A stretch of DNA of 15,407 nucleotides from positions 1 through 15,407 of the forward strand of contig PJAB01001319.1 of assembly GCA_002887195.1 (NCBI GenBank), given 5' to 3'. Of this stretch, positions 9,201 to 15,407 are shown piece after piece. Both the position numbers and the translations under genes were made by a program. This DNA is from Chrysochromulina parva (taxonomy: Eukaryota; Haptophyta; Prymnesiales; Chrysochromulinaceae). The notes under the pieces were generated by a model. It did not search any database. It saw only the letters and a list, made by a program, of their open reading frames with translations, and had not been told where the DNA came from. Position 1 is the first letter of the stretch, and each line of letters starts with the position of its first letter.

Positions 9201-12200
9201 GTCGGATATCACGGGCGACCCCAACTGCCGCACCGAGTACAACTGGCGCCTCTCGGTGCCGCAGATCAAGGCGGCGTTCATGGACTCGCAGGGGCGTGAA
9301 CAGATGGAGGCTGCGCAATCGTCCTCCACCGACGAGATGACGGTGCTCGACTTCGACGAGTTCCTTGAGTGCGTGGCGCGCTGCGGCGTGGACAAGTACA
9401 AGGGAGTCAAAGAGATGAGTCCGGCGCAGGCGGTCAAGGCGCTGATGCAGAACATGCTCGGAGAGGCCGAGGAGGAGGAGGTGGTCATTGCGGCCACTTA
9501 CATCCATGCCGAGCGCTTCGACGCGGAACGGATCGCCAAGCCGCTGCCCTCGGACGGTCCGGGCGACTTTGAGAAGTGGATGGATTGCTGGAAGCGCATC
9601 GAGATCATGGACATGCACCACTGGCCGCTGTGGGAAGACGACGTGTTCAACATGCTGCAACCCCTCTTCAAGGAGCTGCAGCTCATCTTCCTTGCGTACA
9701 CGCGCTCCATCTCGGAGGACAGCGCCGAGGACGCGATGGAGATGGACATGGGCGAGTTCCACGACTTCGTCATCGACGTCGGCCTCGAGACCAAGCAGTA
9801 CACCTTCGACGTGATGTGCAACCAGTTCATCAAGGCGAACGCGACCAACACGGCGCAGGTGCGCGAGCAGCACATGCAGGGTCGTAAGAACAATGCATCC
9901 AAGGATGACCTTGAGGAGCAAAAGAAGGCCAAGGCGGCCGTGCCGGACAAGATCAAGGGCAAGAATGACGGTACCGAGGCCAAGAAGGATGCGGAGCTCG
10001 TGCTGTATGAGTTCATCGGCATGCTCGTGCGCATCTCTTTTTGGCGGTGCAACCCCAAATTTGGGACGTTTGGCAACAACGACGAGGTGCTCGCGGTGCC
10101 CGCGTGCTTATCCAAGGTGCTCAATGAGATCATCTTGCCAAAGGCGAAGCGCGAGACGTCGGGGCAGTTCCGCACGAAGCACATGCAGGACCCGGCGCTG
10201 CTCAAGGTGCTGAACGAGGAGTACGCGGCGCCGCTCCTCAAGTGGTATAAGGACGTGACCTCGGACGACACCAAGTCGAATGTGATCACGGACAAGCTCA
10301 CGTTTGAGGACTGGCTGCGCGTGCTGAACGCGCAGGACCTGATCGGCGTGTGGGAGGTGGAGCAGCTGAGCGAGATCACGGGAGATCCGTCGTGCAAGGC
10401 GAACATCAAGTGTCGGCTCTCGATCCCCACGTGCAAGGCCGCCTTCATGGACTCGCAGAAGATGGGCGAGATGGGCGTCGCACAGGGCTCGGCGGTGGAG
10501 GCGAGCGCAGTGCTCGACTTTGATGAGTTCAAGGAGTGCGTAGCGCGCGTCGGGACGGCGAAGTACTCGGCGGTCAAGGCCATGACCCCCGCGATGGCCA
10601 CGCGTGCGATGATCCAGAACATGATCGGCGAGCGCGACGAGCTGACCGTGCTGCGCGAGGACACGTACATTCGGGCCGAGCGCTTCGATTGGAAGCACGA
10701 GTCCAAGGCGCTGCCCGGCATGTCGACGGACGTGCACCAGCGCTTCATGGAGGACTTTGGCAAGATCCAGCTCGATGGGCTCTACGGCTTCCCCACATTC
10801 GAAAAGGAAGTGCACGACACGCTCCTCGAGCACTACGTCGAGCTCAAGGACATCTTCGGTGCGTACTGCAAGACCATCGGCGTCATCGACGCGGCCGCCA
10901 ACGCCGAGATGGACCTCGAGGAGTTCAAGGACTTCGTGCTCGATGTGCGGCTCGAGACGAAAGGCTACACCTTCGAGCAGATGGGCGCCGCGTTCAATAA
11001 GGCCAACCAGAGCGGAAAGGGCCTCGCAGGCCCGCCGCCCGATGCGCAGCTGCAGTTTTACGAGTGGCTAGGCGTCCTGTGCCGCACGTCCTTTGCCTCG
11101 CTCAACCCGACGTTTGGCGAGCTGCTCGCGGGCGACGGCGAGGTGCACGACTTGGTGCCGGTGGCACTGTCGCTCAAGACGGTGCTTGAGACGAAGGTGT
11201 TGCCCGACGCGCACCGCGAGGGTGACGCGGCCGCGTTCAAGAAGAACGTGATGGCCATGCCTGAGGTGCAGGGCGTGCTCAGTGAGATGCGAGGCCGGCT
11301 CCAGAAGTGGTGGAGTTCGATTCCTTTCGATGCGGCCGTCTCCTCCAACAAACTCGGGCTGGCTCAGTGGGTCACCCTGCTGCAGCAGCTCAACGTGCTC
11401 GGCTCGACGCGCGTCGAGCAGGGATCAGACGTCGTAGGCGACCCCTCGGTGGGCACGGTGCACGTATGCCGGCTCTCGGCGCCGCAGGCCAAGGCGGCCT
11501 TCGCCAACTCGCAGACGGCGGCCGACGGCTCTGCCGAGTCAATCTTGTGCGACTTTGACGAGATCCTGGAGGCGATCGCACGCTGCGGCGTCGACAAGTA
11601 CCGCAACGTCAAGGCGATCTCTAAGGTTGGGGCGGTGCGCGGCATGATCGAGAATATCCTGGGTGACGCGGACGAGGATGCGGTGGTGACGCGCCACACG
11701 TACGTCTTTGCCGAGCGCTTCGACGCTGCGAGCGGATCGAGCCCCGGGCCGTCGATGTCCAAGGACGAGCACCATGAGTTCCTTGGCTTATGGAGCCAGA
11801 TGCAGCTGTCCAAGCTGCACGGCTTCCCGTTGTGGGAGCGCGAGGTGCACTTTGCGCTGCTCAACGACTACGGCAACCTCAAGTCCATCTTCCGCGCGTA
11901 TGCGGCCGGCTCGCTCGACGGCAACGCGAACGACATGGACATGGAGGAGTTCCATGACTTCATCCTGGAGTGCGATCTGCCGACGGCCGAGTATGGGTTT
12001 GACACGATGTCGCTACAGTACTCGGAGGCGAACCAGGGCTCAGGTGACCGCGTGCTCGAGCTGCATGAGTTCCTCACGATGCTCGTGCGCATCGCCTTCT
12101 ACCGCGCCAACCCTCGCTCCGGCATGATCAACGTGAAGCGCACCGAGGGGCACAAGGACCTGGGGGCGGAGGCCGTCGAGGTCGTACCGCTCCCGGGCTG

Positions 12201-12990
12201 CCTCACTGCGCTGATGAAGCAGAAGATTTTGCCGCTCGCGCGCCGTGACAACGCGGCCGAGTTCAAGACGACCGTCCTCGTGCAGCCCGACGTGGCGTCG
12301 GTGCTTGCGCAGGAACGCCAACGGCTGCGAGATTGGTGGGAGCTCGCCTCCGGCGGCAAGGACAAGCTCGAGATCAGCAGGTTCACAGACGAGCTCGAGC
12401 GCGCGCTGCTCTACAATGACGTCAACGTCGCCGACGCCAAGGGGGGGCAGCACCGCTGTCGCTTCTCCGTGCCACATGCGAAGGCGGCCTTCTGCGCGAG
12501 CTGTGCGGAGCCGATGAAGGGGATGGACCCGGAGGAGGTGTACGAGACCGTCGCGAGGTGCGGCATGGCCAAGTACGCGCAGGTGACGCCCTTGGGGGCG
12601 GGGCAGAAGGTGCGTGGCTTCATCCGCAACTTGCTCGGCGAGGCCGATGAGGAGGAGATCGTCCAGGAGGCCACCGGCGGACCGCCCGTGCCGCCCAAGC
12701 CGCCGCCCAAGCAGCCCAAGGGCGTGCTGCCCAAGGCCGCCGCGGCCGCGCCGCCCAAGGCCGAGCCGCCGCCGCCTGCGCCCAAGGCGGCATCTGCCCC
12801 GGCGCCGTCTGCGCCCGTGGCGGCGCAGACGCCGACGGACTCGGCACGTCCAAAGCTAGGCAGTGCCCCGAGGCCTGCTGCCGTGCCCGTGATCGCACCG
12901 CCCCCGCCCGATCCGGACTCGAGCGAAGATGAGGAGGAGGAGGAGGAGGAGGAAGGAGGCGACCTCGACGAGGCCGAGGAGCTCGAGTGA
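3268..12990 (+). CDS. Giant 3240-residue protein of eight EF-hand-like repeat units
   Basis: One continuous frame without introns; the ATG at 3268 (G at -3) is the first codon choice after the in-frame stop at 3226. Residues 1-85 are Ala/Pro/Lys-rich. From about 90 to 3137 come eight diverged units, recognised by W-x-x-x-x-x-x-x-D-x-H-x-F-P-L-W-E at residues about 454, 887, 1326, 1718, 2120, 2509 and 2854, with a degenerate first unit. Each unit reads: FPLWEKxVHDxLQ; helix LxxIFxxY; loop with M-x-E-F; helix DFVxDxxLETK; helix FxxMxxxFxKANA; linker; ELVLYEF then LLVRISFxRANP; LPxCL; LPxAKRD; W-x-V-x-x-E-S-E-I-T-G-D; RLSxPQxKAAFMxSQ; LDFDEFxECxARCGxDKY; QNLLGExxEEE; TYIxADRFD. The three helix-loop-helix pieces resemble EF-hands, but most loops lack the canonical Ca ligands. 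The end is Pro/Ala/Lys-rich (3138-3215) and then acidic (about 3222-3240). No membrane helix or signal peptide is visible. A cytoplasmic or axonemal scaffold is a guess; I recognise no named family. Confidence 0.95.
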   Translation: MPPAKASPAKSAAPAAPAAKPDPKKGPTGKDDAGAQSSSAAAAAPEPVAAAVAAAVPAPLVEPAHAPEPVAVPTGATSEAKLGKEKASIDDVLAALDLDGLPNRESFERPVVAELKGHMSALTAAYVYYCKTSTECVSFEQATRLPVAGVKKLAQTLGLESTVFPIDSIVRIFGKCAKGGDMPATTKEVGGSTSLDFRGFLSFVVQVGFYRLNARYGPFAVAQAGKDKSKEAGDSVNVAALIKTFLAEIAPKLPKRSVTFANTLAADRMAQQVLQQYGAQLEHWRSGLLKAASGVGGDADAYLAFVASLEKAGIIGSSMIRDSKEGGFGSKEVTLPALAARHALLDAHEPNDVALGKLPMGLQTLLIAVGQCGDKKLDAIEGLPLAWRMRATVQALVGETEFGAAVSEALSASPVNSTSNASAEEIEAAQQAAIKKSWRMCWKMMVFKDLVGYPLWETQLHDVLQAAFFDLHKIFTYYCSNSVAGSGSIASATRIGVMEFLALAKDTEICNKEYKTENLTKEFYVANTQAMMKNSSSADRKQLPGKEGKGKGGGKGSVAAKKEAKATGKDAGGRKLPMEADKKGGQGTDQELSLYEFVNVIVRIGFARANPQWGSKYNKRELTPVPESVQLLLDECILPKAKRDTSYEFKKLLACDGPTQAVLAEYREQLQNWVRPILHRARRPDNPNPQMTYKMWVALMDGPDPETREITGPKPPCPKMVGEWTLTQESQITGDERTAKKNVLEFKCELSIPKCRWNFLRSQTVDQMGADEAAEGENSDFATLDFSEMLECIARCGVDKYSLCMKQWLPSHNRYMMQMSDAVRAFIQNLLSIKSEQVVMYELTVIKADRFDAAKFARKLDGQTPAEFKLFKECWKRMALMDVHHFPLWEKGVHDCLQRHFAPLQRVFSHYTKGISGIDSAADALEMELEEFHDFVKDAKLETKMINFTTMTIMFAKANATNTAEAFEQRMKERSNSVVQKAKEDKANADNYAEILKGRAPKKGAFPDVLPDRFAAEYPEWGSSKAGKRPDNRLVLFEFLSCLVRIAFQRANPKFGQYDNKRQLVPLPGCLERMLVDVLLPNAKQDMSSLFREEIANNHEVQTVLAEYRDKLKYWYNEVTRLTSLKGVSDGKLTMEAWEDIVKGYKTFKKSKTAAGLVMVEWKPKPGEPSLPDWALVGDIKVNRESEITGDERTKEVYSCRLTLIQTKYAFLNSQGIDQMTAGDATNDDAMATLDFDEFAECCCRCARDKYDEVKPMTLAMAVKAFLQNLLGEKGDEAAIRDYTYIKADRFDWHQAKPLKGQTLAAHRKWLDVWQLIEIADLHYFPLWEKEVHDCLQLRFADLTSIFSHYSKSIGGSTTAEDAVEMTMTEFKDLVKDTQLETKDYNFATMCNQFIKANALNTNEVRDQRINERKSAESKQEGPSDKASKPGPKREKSAKKLKDQEMDQELVLYEFIALLVRISFWRANPYHGIHKLANKLVPLPDCLVQMLDEVVLPTAKRDDSALFRERLQSDKKLLGALAFYDAKLKVWWDKQTQSMFLREGTRKIQFQQWQDLLKNRDDPGQNLVGNWEVRQESEITGDDRCKIRHKCGLSLPQAKMAFMNSQSLDQMSAGVATDSDAMTTLDFDEFKEALARVGIEKYKSVKAMDEAAAIKGFIANLLREKNEEEVLVSATLIRADRFDWKRYSKPLPGEKLSDFKKWLAVWQRLELMDIHHFPLWEKGVHDLLQKHFKELSSCFLGYTRSISEDSAEDALEMSMGEFKDFVEDCGLETKQVGFALMTNMFVKANAVNSAQVRQQHADERRNAEGKEHEKKIGEKGGEKAAAKVAGKNDGTEAKMDQELVLYEFLSLLVRISFQRANPTFGNFGDKSKLVELPGCLERMIIDEILPRARRDNALAFRETLYAELSVQTVIAEYRDKMRVWYDATTSDDSEETDITDKLGFKQWLRVCKDGSSGNAAKETPDRNPLVGIWTCHRESDITGDPNCRTEYNWRLSVPQIKAAFMDSQGREQMEAAQSSSTDEMTVLDFDEFLECVARCGVDKYKGVKEMSPAQAVKALMQNMLGEAEEEEVVIAATYIHAERFDAERIAKPLPSDGPGDFEKWMDCWKRIEIMDMHHWPLWEDDVFNMLQPLFKELQLIFLAYTRSISEDSAEDAMEMDMGEFHDFVIDVGLETKQYTFDVMCNQFIKANATNTAQVREQHMQGRKNNASKDDLEEQKKAKAAVPDKIKGKNDGTEAKKDAELVLYEFIGMLVRISFWRCNPKFGTFGNNDEVLAVPACLSKVLNEIILPKAKRETSGQFRTKHMQDPALLKVLNEEYAAPLLKWYKDVTSDDTKSNVITDKLTFEDWLRVLNAQDLIGVWEVEQLSEITGDPSCKANIKCRLSIPTCKAAFMDSQKMGEMGVAQGSAVEASAVLDFDEFKECVARVGTAKYSAVKAMTPAMATRAMIQNMIGERDELTVLREDTYIRAERFDWKHESKALPGMSTDVHQRFMEDFGKIQLDGLYGFPTFEKEVHDTLLEHYVELKDIFGAYCKTIGVIDAAANAEMDLEEFKDFVLDVRLETKGYTFEQMGAAFNKANQSGKGLAGPPPDAQLQFYEWLGVLCRTSFASLNPTFGELLAGDGEVHDLVPVALSLKTVLETKVLPDAHREGDAAAFKKNVMAMPEVQGVLSEMRGRLQKWWSSIPFDAAVSSNKLGLAQWVTLLQQLNVLGSTRVEQGSDVVGDPSVGTVHVCRLSAPQAKAAFANSQTAADGSAESILCDFDEILEAIARCGVDKYRNVKAISKVGAVRGMIENILGDADEDAVVTRHTYVFAERFDAASGSSPGPSMSKDEHHEFLGLWSQMQLSKLHGFPLWEREVHFALLNDYGNLKSIFRAYAAGSLDGNANDMDMEEFHDFILECDLPTAEYGFDTMSLQYSEANQGSGDRVLELHEFLTMLVRIAFYRANPRSGMINVKRTEGHKDLGAEAVEVVPLPGCLTALMKQKILPLARRDNAAEFKTTVLVQPDVASVLAQERQRLRDWWELASGGKDKLEISRFTDELERALLYNDVNVADAKGGQHRCRFSVPHAKAAFCASCAEPMKGMDPEEVYETVARCGMAKYAQVTPLGAGQKVRGFIRNLLGEADEEEIVQEATGGPPVPPKPPPKQPKGVLPKAAAAAPPKAEPPPPAPKAASAPAPSAPVAAQTPTDSARPKLGSAPRPAAVPVIAPPPPDPDSSEDEEEEEEEEGGDLDEAEELE
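3541..12675 (+). repeat. Array of eight diverged coding repeat units
   Basis: Approximate units are U1 3541-4545 (strongly diverged), U2 4570-5868, U3 5869-7173, U4 7174-8355, U5 8356-9558, U6 9559-10728, U7 10729-11760 and U8 11761-12675. Distances between the FPLWE prolines are 433, 439, 392, 402, 389 and 345 residues. The spread comes mainly from a Lys-rich linker between the helix ending KANA and the ELxLYEF element: roughly 40-65 residues in U2-U6, and 10-25 in U1, U7 and U8. U5 and U6 are the most alike, including a shared GKNDGTEAK in the linker and nearly the same DNA across YTRSISEDSAEDA, so they are probably the youngest duplicates. Confidence 0.9.
12931..12954 (+). repeat. GAG microsatellite coding a poly-Glu run
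   Basis: Seven GAG codons followed by GAA encode eight consecutive glutamates near the C-terminus of the giant protein, inside an acidic tail that also contains DSSED just before it. The Ser-Ser-Glu-Asp context would suit casein-kinase-type phosphorylation; this is an inference. Such triplet runs are length-variable. Confidence 0.9.
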
Positions 12991-13518
12991 TACAAATCGG
13001 GAACGGGCATGTGGTGTGTGGTGCCCAGTCACGTGGGTCGCAACATGAGCATGCAGTGTGTTCATACAGTGCGTGGTACATGCGGTCGCCCCAGTGGCGC
13101 GTGTGTTGAGTGCGCGACTCGCTAGCCCTAGCGCGAGCCGGCCTGTGTGAGTGTCTCGCGCATGCTCGGTCATTTAATTAAGCTGACTCGTAGGTCGGTA
13201 CGCATCGCAACACCCATTCGATTGACGATACATCGCGTGCCGGCCCGCGCCCGCCGGTCGGGTCCGGGCGTGCGGGCGAGCGCGGAGCGCCCCGGCGCCC
13301 GCGGCGGGCGCTGTAAAGTGTAACCTGCCATGTCGCGGTTCCGCTTGTCCGCGCGGTGCGCTCAACCTCAAGTCCGGTCAGGAGTCTCGGTACGGATACG
13401 TTGCATGCGAGATGTGGAGCGAGCTGCGGTGAAATGGCGAAGGCCTTGCTAGCTAGCTGTCCATACGCCGCCCACGCCACCCACGCGTCCACGTCGCTGC
13501 TCATCACTGTCTCGCGAC
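12991..13518. other. Spacer between convergent genes, presumed 3' UTRs; no gene seen
   Basis: The giant gene (plus) and the two-exon membrane gene (minus) end facing each other across 528 bp. The sequence holds an imperfect hairpin around 13112-13139 (CGCTAG...CTAGCG core), the AT-rich palindrome TTAATTAA near 13175-13182, and a block of very high GC at 13230-13310. TGTAA occurs twice, at 13312-13316 and 13319-13323; this pentamer is the poly(A) signal of green algae, but its meaning in this organism is unknown. I found no tRNA-like cloverleaf and no coding frame with support. Confidence 0.5.
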
Positions 13519-15212
13519 TCAGTGAGTGAAATTCGACTCGTCTCCGTACGAGTAGTTACCATGGGTGTAATTCGACTCGTCTCCGTACGAGTATTCCCCA
13601 TAAGATTCGTAATCTCCGTGCTCGTCGCACCATACGCCCGAAACCACGCCCCCGCCAAAGACATATTGCCCCGCCCAAGAGAAGGACTTCCAACAGAACC
13701 TCCCGTAGAAGAGCTCCACAGTCAAGTGCTCGGACGTCTGGAAAAGCCATGCTCCAATCCAGTAGTAAAGGATGTACTGCCCCGCGCGCAGTAGGTGTAG
13801 GAGCCCCTGCCGAACCAGATCTCTGAGGCCCTTCCCGCTCGAGGACGGCGTAACGGATGAGGAGCACTGATGGTCGTAGAGTGCAGCCACTTCGACGATC
13901 ACGGTGTCGACGGCGGCTGCAATGTAGAATGCGATCATGCGGCAAGTTTCGATCGAAGCATACAGGACCTGCTCACAGTTCACGGTCTGCGCCTTGTCCA
14001 TCGTCACTCCAAGAGAAATGAGTACCAGCAGACCCCGGGCGAGCGCACGCGTTCTCTGAAGTTTGTACCTGATGCCGAGCGTTCACCGACCGAGCGTTGG
14101 CCATCAGAAGCCATCCGTGGCAATCAGAGGGTACTTAAGAGAATACTCAGCGGAAATCAGACGTACCTAATCGGCTTGTTTTCAACCATGTCCTCTACAA
14201 TGCTGTTCAACTCTGCTTTCCCACGGTAGGTCAGCATATTGTCGACCATCAGGTCGTCGATCTCGATGACAAAAGCAATCGCCACGCCATTGAGTAGGAT
14301 GTCGACAGCATTCAGTGACGTGTTCAGCAGGAGAATCACCATCGCAGTGGGGATGAGGGTGAGAACAATCGTGTCCGAGAGCGCCTCGTTTAAGCAATAG
14401 ATGACGGCGCACAGGATGTTGAGCATCCTGGCAGGCCTCTTGTACATGGGCTCAGTATAGAAAGTCCCCGTGAGCAGGTCGCTTTGTTCCCCGGAGATCG
14501 GAAACAGGATGGCTCTAAGCTCCTTGCAAAAGGTCTGCTGCTGACGCTCGACCACGCATGCGGCGGATACGAGGGTGAAGGTGATCCACATGACGATCTT
14601 GCTCAAGAGTGTGATTTTGGCATAGTTGGACACCACAAACAGGCAGAACGTCTCGTCATACTCCTCTTTCGATACCACAAGGCCCATGCCGTGCGCGGCG
14701 TCCAGCTGGTTCATGCAATAGGCTTTGAGAGTGATATTCCCGATCTCGGGGTCGTTCAGGCCGCTTGGCGGCATTACAAAGGCATCCTCGCCGTATGGGA
14801 AGGAGCAGTCTTCGCAAGTGTTGGTCATCATCTCTGGTGATCTCATGCACGCTTGGCCCATCATGCAGTCGCTCATCTCGAGGCACGGCTTCCAAGACGA
14901 CGACACGATGACCGACCAGAGGCAGATGATCTGCGTAAAGATGAGGGCAGTGCTCGCCAGCGGCCAGGTAATCTTCACCAGTGGATTACTCGTTGAGGCC
15001 GCGCGGACAAGCGAGAGGGAGAAGAAGTTCATCGGCAGTTCCACCTCTCTCGGTACCATTATGTCCTCTCTCTGGTGTCTCTCGACCTGCTCCTGCACGT
15101 CATGGTGCTCATCCTTTTCCTTCGGTTCAACCCATCCATGCGCATGAACTTTGGTCATCGCAGATTCTTCTATAGAGCCAGTGCGAACGAGACCCTGTTC
15201 GCACCTGGCCAT
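13519..15212 (-). CDS. Multi-pass membrane protein, two exons (15212-14167 and 14068-13519)
   Basis: Joined, the exons encode 531 residues. The chosen ATG at 15212 has A at -3 and G at +4; the frame stays open to the window edge, and ATG 15158 is an alternative. Residues 1-75 are polar and charged. Hydrophobic segments lie at about 79-103, 200-222, 263-280, 280-297, 299-317, 361-372, 393-413 and 438-458, so roughly six to eight membrane passes. Between the first two is a loop with cysteines 110, 116, 122, 133 and 136 and a sequon at N159 (NIT), which suggests disulfides on the lumenal or outer side. The segment NAVDILLNGVAIAFVIEIDD (301-320) resembles a D-x-x-L-N-x-V-A-x-x-F-x-x-E-I-D-D pattern that I associate with uncharacterised protist membrane proteins. 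The C-terminal tail (496-531) is Asp/Glu/Tyr/Ser-rich with two 13-residue repeats. I cannot assign transport or channel activity. Confidence 0.78.
13522..13599 (-). repeat. Two 39-bp tandem coding repeats (13 residues each)
   Basis: Copies at 13599-13561 and 13560-13522 encode GEYSYGDESNYTH and GNYSYGDESNFTH at the very end of the membrane protein. The first 25 bases from AATTCGACTC are identical between copies. A weaker third version (DEHGDYESY) lies just upstream. The copies create three N-x-S/T sequons (N515, N520, N528). Confidence 0.92.
14069..14166 (-). other. 98-bp GT-AG spliceosomal intron
   Basis: Without splicing, the upstream frame ends at a TGA (14159-14157) two codons after the donor. 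The minus strand reads AG|GTACGT at the donor (14168-14161) and CATCAG|GTACAA at the acceptor (ending 14069). Splicing leaves codon phase 2 on exon 1, and G at 14068 completes an Arg codon, giving ...NKPI-R-YKLQRTRALARG..., which flows straight into a frame that is open and hydrophobic to 13519. A CTGAT-like branch candidate occurs several times. The downstream frame has a stop at 14085-14083, inside the intron, so the acceptor must lie between there and about 14040. Confidence 0.75.
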
Positions 15213-15407
15213 CCTCCGAACCAACAGCAATCCCCTCCTTCCTCTTGTGAGTGCTACCGGTAAAAAGACACCGGGGGGAGCCGGGACACCGGTAAAAAGA
15301 CACCGGGGGGAGCCGGGACACACACGGGACAGACACACGAACCGCACAAACCGAACCCCCTCAAAACCAACCCACCCACCGACTCGCGCGCGCCAGACCA
15401 CACCCAA
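15213..15407 (-). promoter_or_regulatory. Upstream region of the membrane gene
   Basis: This stretch reaches the right edge. It contains the 32-bp repeats and then, from about 15320, a run almost free of T on the plus strand and rich in C and A (G/T-rich on the gene's own strand). The frame of exon 1 stays open through it, but the translation is Arg/Val/Gly/Pro-rich and spans the out-of-phase repeat, so I take it as 5' leader or promoter. An upstream coding exon beyond the edge is possible. Confidence 0.4.
15256..15319. repeat. Two perfect tandem copies of a 32-bp unit
   Basis: Copies at 15256-15287 and 15288-15319 are identical. Each begins ACCGGTAAAAAGACACCGG, where CCGGT and ACCGG form a five-bp inverted repeat around AAAAAGAC. 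Because 32 is not a multiple of three, the copies would be read in different frames, which argues that this stretch is not coding. It lies 44-107 bases upstream of the chosen ATG of the minus-strand membrane gene. Confidence 0.95.

Noticed and set aside
13112..13139. Hairpin as a transcription terminator
   Set aside because: The stem is imperfect with no T run, and this is very likely a eukaryotic gene end where such a terminator does not apply.
13522..13794. Plus-strand 90-codon frame
   Set aside because: It is antisense to exon 2 of the minus-strand membrane gene, whose hydrophobic segments and tail repeats are far better supported.
14157..14168. Ending the membrane protein at the TGA at 14159-14157
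   Set aside because: A consensus donor GTACGT precedes it by one codon, and a phase-matched acceptor joins it to a hydrophobic open frame.
15320..15407. G-quadruplex or telomere-like repeat on the minus strand
   Set aside because: There are several G runs, but spacing is irregular and no telomere unit repeats.

Overview
The window looks like nuclear DNA of a GC-rich unicellular eukaryote, most plausibly a marine alga such as a haptophyte; this is inferred from style, not proven. The pointers are long genes with no bacterial ribosome-binding sites or operon spacing, very high G/C at third codon positions, Ala/Pro/Lys-rich tails, a secreted Pro/Ser-rich protein carrying an RRLQ sequence after its signal peptide, and one short GT-AG intron. 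No rRNA, tRNA, CRISPR array, transposase or virus gene was seen.

Layout, left to right. (1) 1-1147, minus strand: the 5' part of a secreted Pro/Ser-rich (hydroxyproline-rich glycoprotein-like) gene that runs off the left edge. Its repeat-coding part makes the first ~950 bases look like a simple GGC/GGT/GAT repeat with misleading open frames on the plus strand. (2) 1148-1448: a divergent spacer with a perfect 7-bp stem hairpin. (3) 1449-2885, plus: a 478-residue single- or double-pass membrane protein with V-P-x-G-x-x-P-G-type motifs, a Gly/Tyr-rich segment and a Ser/Thr/Arg repeat tail. (4) 3268-12990, plus: one uninterrupted 3240-residue gene built of eight diverged units of about 345-440 residues. 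Each unit looks like three degenerate EF-hand-like helix-loop-helix elements plus a G-x-W/E-S-E-I-T-G-D segment. Lysine-rich linkers occur only in the central units, and the protein ends in a Pro-rich segment and a Glu-rich tail. (5) 12991-13518: a spacer between convergent genes. (6) 15212-13519, minus: a multi-pass membrane protein in two exons separated by a 98-bp intron at 14166-14069. It has a Cys-rich loop and an acidic Tyr-rich tail with two 13-residue repeats. (7) 15213-15407: upstream sequence of that gene with two perfect copies of a 32-bp repeat.

Nothing shows that the four genes act in one pathway. Three of the four are secreted or membrane proteins; the fourth is a giant repeat protein that reads like a cytoplasmic or axonemal scaffold. 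The least expected items are the eight-unit giant protein, the Pro-rich gene hidden inside the simple repeat, and the intron whose two ends carry the same AGGTAC sequence. All coordinates come from reading the sequence by eye; no database search was run.
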